In this document: in pieces, positions 54,199-61,163 of the stretch
Numbering within the stretch: position 1 is the stretch's first letter
Layout: the number at the start of each line of letters is the position of its first letter
From: JABAYQ01 sp049890095
Lineage (GTDB): Bacteria; Bacteroidota; Bacteroidia; Flavobacteriales; UBA7312
Assembly: GCA_049890095.1 (NCBI GenBank)
Contig: JBMHCD010000011.1
Location: forward strand, 1 to 64,000
Direction: 5' to 3'
DNA length: 64,000 nt
Position numbers and translations under genes: made by a program
The notes under the pieces: generated by a model
The model's input: the letters and a program-made list of their open reading frames with translations, nothing else
Databases searched by the model: none
Told to the model about the DNA's origin: nothing

Positions 54199-55658
54199 TT
54201 GGTGATTCTGTTTAAACCTGATTTTGCTTTTAGTTCAATACCTTGTTCGTATTGATGGTTTTTAAGATTTATACATTTATTAAAATATTCAATGGCCTTT
54301 TCGTTGAATCCCTCATTTTCGTATAATAATCCAAGTTGTAAAGCAGATTTCGCGGCAAAATAAAAATTCATATCATTTCCCAGATTATAAGTGTCATTAT
54401 AATATTTTTTAGCAAGTTGAAACTGTTTTAATTTTTCATGGTTTCTTGCTTTTCTGTACAGAATTTCTAATTTGATTGATTTGTTAGTCTCAGTAATAGA
54501 ATCCAATTGAGATAATGAATTTCGGTACTTTCCTCCATCAAAAAGAAGTCTTGATTTTAGTAAAAATTTATTTGGTTTAGTCTTATTATCAAATTGTTTT
54601 TGTGCCTCTTTGTCTGCATCCACAAATGTATCTCCCATTATATTTATTTTGTTTTGATATTCATAGAAAAGGGACATATTGTCTTGTAGTAAAGCTATCC
54701 AACTTAAATACATAAGAGAAGATTTTATGTAGTTTTTTCCTTTAAAGTTGGCTAAAAAATGTTTAAAATAAATTTCCGCATCGTAGTCTAATTGGTTTAG
54801 TTTTGCTTTTGCTAATAAGTAATCTAAATAGTAAAATTTAAAACTACTTTCAGAAATAATTCTATTTTCCAAAATACTAATAGCTTGTTGATATCTTCCA
54901 ATTTTGTTACATATTCTATGTGTGGCATAATTTAAAATCAGAAAAGAGCTATTTTCAATTTTTGGTAATAACTTTTCTAATTCAGATGGTGTATTCTGAA
55001 GATTAAGTTTTAGAAATGATAAATAAAAATATGTTTCTGTAATTAGATGATTAAAATCATTGTTTGATTCTAAATTTTCTACGATATTTTCAAGTTTTTT
55101 GATTCCTAAACTAATAGAGCCATCAATATTAATAATTGATAAAATCCAATGATATTTTTGAGGAATACTTCCAATAAGTGTTTCAAGAATCGCTAAACTT
55201 TTTTGATTTGGAATAAAATGTGGAAATTTTTCTTCATTTTGCTTTAGTAGTCTGTAGGCCGAATTTAAATTATATGCAGACTTTAAATATTCGTTAAATT
55301 TTAGTTTGCTAGCCGCATTTTGTATGTAAATTTCAGCTTGACAGTAATTATACCATGGAGAATTTATATTTCCCTTTTTGATTTCTTCAATTCTGAAGTT
55401 TTCTAAATCATTACTTGATAAATAGTTAGAATGTTGTTCTCCTATTTGTATGCTAAAAAAATCTATATAATTGTCTAATAGGTGAACAATTTTATTTGTA
55501 GGATTTGTTTTTTTTTCCTTTTTAATTAAAAGTGTAGCATCCTCTAGTTCTAACGATATGATTTTTAGATATGCATCATTACAATTTGTATTCCAATTAA
55601 AATCTGCAATAGCATAATTGTTTAGCACAATAAAAAAAAAGAATAAAAAAAATCTCAT
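54195..55658 (-). CDS. Periplasmic TPR-repeat protein
   Basis: 487 residues. The first 18 or so form a signal peptide (RFFLFFFFIVLNNYAIA). The rest is helical. Clear TPR units are near the C-terminus: KARNHEKLKQFQLAKKYYND and LGLLYENEGFNEKAIEYFNK, with weaker ones earlier (GRYQQAISILENR). Such proteins scaffold complexes; the partner is unknown. Its ATG follows directly on the U-tract of the terminator of the upstream zinc-ribbon gene, leaving no room for its own promoter. Confidence 0.75.
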   Translation of the reverse strand: MRFFLFFFFIVLNNYAIADFNWNTNCNDAYLKIISLELEDATLLIKKEKKTNPTNKIVHLLDNYIDFFSIQIGEQHSNYLSSNDLENFRIEEIKKGNINSPWYNYCQAEIYIQNAASKLKFNEYLKSAYNLNSAYRLLKQNEEKFPHFIPNQKSLAILETLIGSIPQKYHWILSIINIDGSISLGIKKLENIVENLESNNDFNHLITETYFYLSFLKLNLQNTPSELEKLLPKIENSSFLILNYATHRICNKIGRYQQAISILENRIISESSFKFYYLDYLLAKAKLNQLDYDAEIYFKHFLANFKGKNYIKSSLMYLSWIALLQDNMSLFYEYQNKINIMGDTFVDADKEAQKQFDNKTKPNKFLLKSRLLFDGGKYRNSLSQLDSITETNKSIKLEILYRKARNHEKLKQFQLAKKYYNDTYNLGNDMNFYFAAKSALQLGLLYENEGFNEKAIEYFNKCINLKNHQYEQGIELKAKSGLNRITN

Positions 55659-55689
55659 AAAAAAAAGGGATTTCTTATTAGAAATCCCT
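55659..55689 (-). terminator. Intrinsic terminator between the zinc-ribbon gene and the TPR gene
   Basis: Perfect 9-bp stem (AGGGATTTC at 55666-55674, 55681-55689), loop of 6, then eight T on the minus strand running straight into the ATG of the TPR gene at 55658. Confidence 0.9.
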
Positions 55690-55712
55690 CAAATTTAAGT
55701 TTAATTTACAAA

Positions 55713-56474
55713 TTATGCTTCTTCAGCAGCAAATATATTTGCATCAATTAATATTCTTCCACAGTGCTCACAAACAATAATTTTCTTGTGTGCCTTTATA
55801 TCAAGTTGTCTTTGTGGTGGTATTTTACTAAAACAACCACCACATGCATCTCTATCTACAGAAACAACGGCAAGACCATTTTTGGAATTAGATCTTATCC
55901 TATTGTAAGCAGTTAATAATCTTTCATCAACAACTTTCTGAGCTTTCTCAGATTTTGCTAGAAGTTCTTTTTCTTCTTTTTCAGTTTCAGAAATAATACT
56001 TTCTAATTCTGCTTTTTTCTCGTTGAAGATACTTTTCTTTTCACTAATTAGTTCGTCAATAGAAGTTTTAGATTCTTTAAATTGACTTATTTTAGCAGTA
56101 GAATCTTTAATTTTCTTTTCTGCCAATTCAATTTCTAAATTTTGGAATTCAATTTCTTTATTTAAAGAATCGTACTCTCTATTATTTTTTATAGTATCAA
56201 GTTGCTTAGTGTATTTTTTAACAAGTTCTTTAGCTTCATCGATTTTTAATTTTCTTTTTGAAATGAAGTTTTCTTGCTCTTCTAATTCAGAGTTTATTTT
56301 AGAAACTCTAGTTTCAAGACCTAATACACCATCCTCTAAATCCTGAACTTCAAGAGGAAGTTCTCCTCGAACGGTACGAATTTTGTCAATTTCAGAATCT
56401 ATTACTTGTAACTGATGTAATGCAGCTAATTTCTCTTCTACTGAAAACTCTTTCTTTGTTTTTTTCTTTGCCAT
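55713..56474 (-). CDS. Coiled-coil protein with C4 zinc ribbon (COG1579 type)
   Basis: 253 residues. Residues about 10-185 are a long Lys/Glu-rich coiled coil (LQVIDSEIDKIRTVRGELP, NREYDSLNKEIEFQNLEIEL). The C-terminal zinc ribbon uses two CxxC pairs (CGGCFSKIPPQ and CEHCGRIL). Family members are conserved in many bacteria; proposed roles involve nucleic-acid or ribosome contacts, but none is established. It begins 5 nt after the Nif3-like gene, the common flavobacterial arrangement. Confidence 0.92.
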   Translation of the reverse strand: MAKKKTKKEFSVEEKLAALHQLQVIDSEIDKIRTVRGELPLEVQDLEDGVLGLETRVSKINSELEEQENFISKRKLKIDEAKELVKKYTKQLDTIKNNREYDSLNKEIEFQNLEIELAEKKIKDSTAKISQFKESKTSIDELISEKKSIFNEKKAELESIISETEKEEKELLAKSEKAQKVVDERLLTAYNRIRSNSKNGLAVVSVDRDACGGCFSKIPPQRQLDIKAHKKIIVCEHCGRILIDANIFAAEEA

Positions 56475-56479
56475 ATTTA

Positions 56480-57574
56480 CTATGAGTAGTTGATGGGGTT
56501 TGTATATGTTTCTGATAAATGGGTTGCAAACTTAGTAAAATTTTCTTTAAGAATACTGACTAATAATTCAGAAGTAAATTGTTCGCTTTCATAATGCCCA
56601 ATATCTGCTAAAATTATTTGATTATCAGCTTCAAAAAAATCGTGATATTTTATGTCTGAGGTAATAAAAATATCAGCATTAATCTTTTTGGCATTTTCGA
56701 TTAAAAAGCTTCCTGAACCACCACAGATCGCCACCTTATTTATATATTTCTTATTTAGATTAGTATGTCTAACACATTTAGTTTTCATTTTTTGTTTTAA
56801 CTGAATAATAAATTCTTCTGCTATAACTGGTATTTCTAATTCACCAAACATTCCAGAACCAATATTTTGATGAATATTTTCTAAAGTATTAATTTGATAT
56901 GAAACTTCTTCATAGGGGTGAACTTGTAGTAATGAATCTAAAATTTTTGCGGTTTTGTAGATAGGGAAAATAACTTCTATTTTGACTTCTCTTTCTGTGT
57001 TAAACTCTAATTTATTTCCCTTATTTGGGTTGCTATCAATATTTCCTATAAAAGTTCCATCTCCAGTAGAGCTAAAACTACAATTTGAATAATTGCCAAT
57101 TTCACCAGCACCATTTTCAAATAGTTCATTTCTTATTTTTTCAGCACTTTCTAAAGGAGAATGAACAATTAGTTTATTTATAAGATGTTTCTTTGGTGCT
57201 AGTATTTTACAATTTGAAAGGCCTATTTTTTGTGCAATTTTTTTGTTTACTCCTTCATAATGATTGTCCAAATTTGTATGTATGGCATAAATAGAAATAT
57301 TATTTTTTATTGCTTTCAAAATTATTCTTTCGACGTAATTTTTTCCGGTAATTTTTTTAAGTCCTTTAAAAATAATTGGATGATGACAAATAATTAGTTC
57401 GCATTTTTTTTTAATGGCTTCATCTAATACTTCATTAGTGCAATCTAAACTAACTAAAACATTATTTATATTTTGATTAAAGGATCCGATTAACAAACCA
57501 CTGTTGTCATAGTTTTCTTGAATTTCCAATGGAAATTTTTTTTCTAAAAAAGAAGTAATATCTGATACTTTCAT
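56480..57574 (-). CDS. Nif3-like dinuclear metal-centre protein (GTP cyclohydrolase I type 2-like)
   Basis: 364 residues from ATG 57574 (MKVSDITSFLEKKFPLEIQE); an upstream start would add 18 residues across the promoter. Metal ligands: ICHHPIIFKGLKKI, YAIHTNLDN and the C-terminal DIGHYESEQF. An inserted PII-like domain (about 125-235) separates the halves, giving the longer family form. Hexameric, cytosolic; the physiological function is not established. A divergent promoter pair separates it from lpxK. Confidence 0.92.
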   Translation of the reverse strand: MKVSDITSFLEKKFPLEIQENYDNSGLLIGSFNQNINNVLVSLDCTNEVLDEAIKKKCELIICHHPIIFKGLKKITGKNYVERIILKAIKNNISIYAIHTNLDNHYEGVNKKIAQKIGLSNCKILAPKKHLINKLIVHSPLESAEKIRNELFENGAGEIGNYSNCSFSSTGDGTFIGNIDSNPNKGNKLEFNTEREVKIEVIFPIYKTAKILDSLLQVHPYEEVSYQINTLENIHQNIGSGMFGELEIPVIAEEFIIQLKQKMKTKCVRHTNLNKKYINKVAICGGSGSFLIENAKKINADIFITSDIKYHDFFEADNQIILADIGHYESEQFTSELLVSILKENFTKFATHLSETYTNPINYS

Positions 57575-57591
57575 TTGTTGTGATAACTTAA

Positions 57592-57629
57592 TTGTCAAAA
57601 ATACCGTAAATTTATTATATTTGTGCAAA
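57592..57629. promoter_or_regulatory. Overlapping divergent promoters for lpxK (+) and the Nif3-like gene (-)
   Basis: Plus strand: TTG at 57592-57594, 21-nt spacer, TATATTTG at 57616-57623, 21 nt before the lpxK ATG. Minus strand: TTTG at 57629-57626, 22-nt spacer, TATTTTTG at 57603-57596, 21 nt before the Nif3 ATG. The two promoters occupy the same 38 bp in opposite orientation, so polymerase binding should be mutually exclusive. Confidence 0.6.
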
Positions 57630-57644
57630 TAGACCCTTTAGTTA

Positions 57645-58688
57645 ATGATTTGGTTGAAACTTTTATTACTTCCTTTCTATTTTATATATAGCCTTTTTAT
57701 ATATATTAGAAATTCTCTTTTTGACTACGGTTTTTTTAGCTCAACAAAGTTCAAAATACCAGTTATTTCTGTTGGAAATTTATGTGTAGGTGGTAGTGGT
57801 AAGACTCCTCATGTCGAATATTTAGTTGATCTTTTGATTAAAAGTAAATCCGTATCTGTTTTGAGTAGAGGATATGGTCGTAAAACAAATGGGTTTTTTA
57901 AAGTCAATTCTGATTCAGATTATTTAGATGTTGGGGATGAACCTTTACAAATTGCTTTAAAATTTCCAACTACTAGCGTAGCAGTTTCCGAAAAAAGATC
58001 TTTTGGTATTAAAGAGTTATTGAAAGAAAAAAATGATGTTGTTATATTGGATGATGCTTTTCAACATAGATGGGTAAAACCAGGTCTTAACATTCTCCTT
58101 ACAAAATATAACGATTTATTTATTAATGATAATTTGATTCCATTAGGAAGATTAAGAGAACATAAATCGTGTTATTTAAGAGCGGATTTAATTGTTGTAA
58201 CTGATACGCCAAACCCATTATTAGCACTAGATGAGTATAGGCTGGTGGAGCAAATTTCCCCAATGTTCTATCAAAAAGTTTGCTTTTCTTATTTTAAGTA
58301 TTTACAACCAAAGTCATTATTTATAGATGATAAAAAAACACTTGAAAATAGTAGTATTATTTTAGTTACAGGAATTGCCAACAGCCATTCTTTAATAGAA
58401 TACATTGAAAGTAAAAAAGGTAAAATCAAACATCACCATAATTTTAGAGATCACTACAATTATAAAGTAAAAGATATTAAAAAAATTATTCAATCATTTT
58501 CTTCAATTTCTAATTCAGATAGATTAATTTTAACAACTGAAAAGGATGCTGTTCGTTTGAAAAAATATAAAGAGTATTTTGATGGAATACCAATTTATTT
58601 TATTCCAATACAAGTGAAATTTCATGGTAAAACGAACTTCAATTCATTAATCAATGAATATGTTGAAGAAAATAATTTCCGTAACTGA
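57645..58688 (+). CDS. lpxK: Tetraacyldisaccharide 4'-kinase
   Basis: 347 residues. It phosphorylates the lipid A disaccharide at 4' on the inner face of the inner membrane. N-terminal membrane anchor (LKLLLLPFYFIYSLFIYIRN), Walker A VGNLCVGGSGKTPHVEYL, then VLSRGYGRKTNGF, DEPLQIALKFP and ILDDAFQHRWVKPGLNILL (catalytic Asp region). The C-terminal domain ends with LTTEKDAVRLKK. A lipid A-based outer membrane is implied. The last 35 bp overlap the next gene. Confidence 0.96.
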   Translation: MIWLKLLLLPFYFIYSLFIYIRNSLFDYGFFSSTKFKIPVISVGNLCVGGSGKTPHVEYLVDLLIKSKSVSVLSRGYGRKTNGFFKVNSDSDYLDVGDEPLQIALKFPTTSVAVSEKRSFGIKELLKEKNDVVILDDAFQHRWVKPGLNILLTKYNDLFINDNLIPLGRLREHKSCYLRADLIVVTDTPNPLLALDEYRLVEQISPMFYQKVCFSYFKYLQPKSLFIDDKKTLENSSIILVTGIANSHSLIEYIESKKGKIKHHHNFRDHYNYKVKDIKKIIQSFSSISNSDRLILTTEKDAVRLKKYKEYFDGIPIYFIPIQVKFHGKTNFNSLINEYVEENNFRN

Positions 58689-59472
58689 ATTTATACAAAG
58701 TAAAATATTATTAAATCCGTCTGTTGGTATTGTTCTTGGCACTGGTCTTGGTGGTTTAGTAGATGAAATTGAAGTAAGTGTCGAAATAAATTATTCAGAT
58801 ATTCCTAATTTTCCAATTTCTACAGTTGAAGGACATACAGGAAAGTTTATTTTAGGAAAATTATCTGGAAAAGAGGTGATTGCTATGCAAGGAAGATTTC
58901 ACTTTTATGAGGGATATTCAATGTTTGATGTGACACTTCCTATAAGAGTAATGAAATTATTGGGAGTTGAAACAATTATAATTTCAAATGCAAGTGGGGG
59001 AGTTAATCCAAATTATGAGATAGGAGACTTAATGATTTTAGAAGATCATATAAATTTAATTCCTAACCCTTTGATAGGGCAAAACATTGATAATTTGGGG
59101 CCTCGTTTTCCTGATATGAGTATTCCATATGACAAAGAATTAATTGAAAACGGATTGTCAATAGCTAATCAACATTCTTATAAAATTCATAAAGGTGTTT
59201 ATGCAGCTGTTACTGGTCCGTGTTTGGAAACACCCGCAGAGTATAATTATTTAAGAGTTATTGGGGCAGATACAGTTGGTATGTCAACAGTTCCTGAGGT
59301 AATTGTTGCCCGACATATGGAGCTTAGGTGTTTTGCTGTTTCTGTAATAACTGACTTAGGTGTGCCTGGAAAAATTAAAAAGGTTAGTCATGAGGACATT
59401 CAGTTAGTAGCTCAAGATGCTCAACCAAAACTTTCAATGTTATTTAAACAATTAATCAAAACAATAAATTAA
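58654..59472 (+). CDS. Purine-nucleoside phosphorylase (trimeric, class NP-I)
   Basis: 272 residues from ATG 58654, or 270 from ATG 58660 (MLKKIISV). It splits purine nucleosides with phosphate for salvage. Signatures: GIVLGTGLGGLVDEIE, VEGHTGKFILGKLSGK, MQGRFHFYEGYSM, NASGGVNPNYEIGDLM (phosphate/base site) and TGPCLETPAEYNYLRVIGAD with GMSTVPEVIVARHM. It is the trimeric inosine/guanosine type rather than hexameric DeoD. The start lies inside lpxK (35-bp overlap), so the genes are coupled. Confidence 0.95.
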   Translation: MNMLKKIISVTEFIQSKILLNPSVGIVLGTGLGGLVDEIEVSVEINYSDIPNFPISTVEGHTGKFILGKLSGKEVIAMQGRFHFYEGYSMFDVTLPIRVMKLLGVETIIISNASGGVNPNYEIGDLMILEDHINLIPNPLIGQNIDNLGPRFPDMSIPYDKELIENGLSIANQHSYKIHKGVYAAVTGPCLETPAEYNYLRVIGADTVGMSTVPEVIVARHMELRCFAVSVITDLGVPGKIKKVSHEDIQLVAQDAQPKLSMLFKQLIKTIN

Positions 59473-59478
59473 CCTATT

Positions 59479-60786
59479 ATGAGAGTATTATTCTTTTTGA
59501 TGCCATTTTGTTTGTTAGCTCAAGAACAACTTCATACTAATCTGTTGTTTAATTGGAATGATCAAAGTTTACAAGGCTCAACTGCATTTGACAACATTTA
59601 TAATGAGGTATGGGGCTTTGTGCAAAATGGTAAGGAGTTTGCTGTGATTGGTTCTACAGATGGAACACATATATTTGATGTAACAGATGCTGAAAATTCT
59701 GAAATGGTTTCATTTATCGAGGGTAAAGTTCAAGGTCCTGAAATTATTCATAGAGATTATCATGATTATAGAGGATTTTTGTATATCGTATGTGATGAAG
59801 GGCAGAGTTCTTTACAGATTGTTGATATTTCAAATTTACCTGATACGGCATTTTTGGTTTATGATTCTGATTCTCTATTCCAACGAGCTCATAACATATT
59901 TATAGATACATTAAATGCCAAAATGTATACAACAAATGGAACCTTGTATTCTCTTGAAGATCCAATAAATCCAACACTAATTTATCAAAATTCAATTTTG
60001 GATGCTCATGATATGTATGTAAGAAATGATACTGCATATATAAATAAAGGATCTTCATTCAAAATTGTTGATTTTGGAGAAACTAGTTTAGAAAATCAAA
60101 CACACAATGAGATAGGTGCCTTGTTAAATTACCCACAACAAGGATATAATCATTCTGGTTGGCTAACGGATGATGGTAATTATTATGTAATGGCCGATGA
60201 AACATGGGGATTAGATATGAAAGTTTTAGATTTGACTGATCTTTCAAATATTGAAGTTATATCCTTTATAAGTTCAAATATTGATGAAAATTCAATACCA
60301 CACAATCAAATCATCAGAGGAGATTTTTTATATACTGCGTATTATCACGATGGTTTGTATGTGCATAATATTTCAAATCCGCATTATCCATATTTAGTTG
60401 CGTTTTATGATACTTTTGATCCAAATCATCATGATAGTTATATGGGAGCATGGGGTGTGTATCCCTTTTTACCTTCTGGAAATGTATTAGTTTCTGACAT
60501 GCAAACAGGCTTGTATGTTCTAGAAATTGATTTTGAGTCAATAAATGTAAAAGATATTGAACCTAGTGATTTGAATATTTATCCTAATCCAACGGTCGAT
60601 GTTGTTTATATAGAGTTAAATGAAAGTTATGATTACTTTATATACGACTTACATTCAAAACTTATACAAAGTGATTTATCAACTAAAACTTCTCATATTA
60701 ATCTATCAAATTTGAACTCTGGAATTTATGTTATTAAGATAGTTACAGATAATTTAGTTTTAACTGAAAAAATAATTAAAAAATAA
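59479..60786 (+). CDS. Secreted LVIVD-repeat (choice-of-anchor B) protein with T9SS type A signal
   Basis: 435 residues. Short signal peptide (MRVLFFLMPFCLLA/Q). Repeated beta-propeller-like blades of the LVIVD/choice-of-anchor B type are seen: VWGFVQNGKEFAVIGSTDGT, HIFDVTDAENSEMVSFI, LQIVDISNLPD, MKVLDLTDLSNIEVISF and LYVHNISNPHYPYLVAFYD. The C-terminus is T9SS type A (NIYPNPTVDVVYIEL, LNSGIYVIKIVTDN). Surface or secreted; function unknown. It begins 6 nt after the nucleoside phosphorylase stop, probably in the lpxK transcript. Confidence 0.85.
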   Translation: MRVLFFLMPFCLLAQEQLHTNLLFNWNDQSLQGSTAFDNIYNEVWGFVQNGKEFAVIGSTDGTHIFDVTDAENSEMVSFIEGKVQGPEIIHRDYHDYRGFLYIVCDEGQSSLQIVDISNLPDTAFLVYDSDSLFQRAHNIFIDTLNAKMYTTNGTLYSLEDPINPTLIYQNSILDAHDMYVRNDTAYINKGSSFKIVDFGETSLENQTHNEIGALLNYPQQGYNHSGWLTDDGNYYVMADETWGLDMKVLDLTDLSNIEVISFISSNIDENSIPHNQIIRGDFLYTAYYHDGLYVHNISNPHYPYLVAFYDTFDPNHHDSYMGAWGVYPFLPSGNVLVSDMQTGLYVLEIDFESINVKDIEPSDLNIYPNPTVDVVYIELNESYDYFIYDLHSKLIQSDLSTKTSHINLSNLNSGIYVIKIVTDNLVLTEKIIKK

Positions 60787-60799
60787 ATTAATAAATTTG

Positions 60800-60830
60800 T
60801 TTGAATAAAAGAAAAAGGATTGTAAGTTTG
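60800..60830 (+). promoter_or_regulatory. Promoter of rpmH (TTTG-N19-TAAGTTTG)
   Basis: TTTG at 60800-60803, a 19-nt spacer and TAAGTTTG at 60823-60830: a full match to the Bacteroidota primary promoter, with the ATG 25 nt downstream. Confidence 0.88.
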
Positions 60831-60855
60831 CATCCACTTTTTAATCAAGAATAAA

Positions 60856-61014
60856 ATGAAAAGAACATTTCAACCATCAAATAGAAAGAGAAGAAATAAG
60901 CATGGTTTCCGTGAGCGTATGGAATCTGCTAATGGTCGTAAGGTGCTTGCAAGCAGAAGAGCAAAAGGTAGAAAAAGATTAACAGTTTCGGATGAGCCGA
61001 GACACAAACGTTAA
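60856..61014 (+). CDS. rpmH: 50S ribosomal protein L34
   Basis: 52 residues: MKRTFQPSNRKRRNKHGF, then ANGRKVLASRRAKGRKRL and an 11-residue tail VSDEPRHKR. This is the universal small basic L34. The C-terminal extension past the usual GRKRL is typical of Bacteroidota. It stands alone, with its own strong promoter and terminator, and is not next to rnpA or dnaA as in many other bacteria. Confidence 0.98.
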   Translation: MKRTFQPSNRKRRNKHGFRERMESANGRKVLASRRAKGRKRLTVSDEPRHKR

Positions 61015-61032
61015 TTAATATATAAATCATTT

Positions 61033-61062
61033 AAGGTGTTGCAATTGCAACACCTTTTTTTT
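61033..61062 (+). terminator. Intrinsic terminator of rpmH
   Basis: A perfect 10-bp stem (AAGGTGTTGC, 61033-61042, with 61047-61056), AATT loop, then an unbroken T-tract (61055-61062). It lies 18 nt after the stop codon. Confidence 0.95.
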
Positions 61063-61163
61063 GATTAATTCTGTTAAAAAAACACTAAATTTTGTTAATA
61101 GTTTATTTTTAACATTAATATAAAAAAATTGAAATAAATTATTTTAGCCTAAAATATAAACAT

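Noticed and set aside
58654..58688. 35-bp lpxK/nucleoside phosphorylase overlap as a frameshift or fusion
   Set aside because: Both proteins are full length with normal ends; the overlap is a coupled start.
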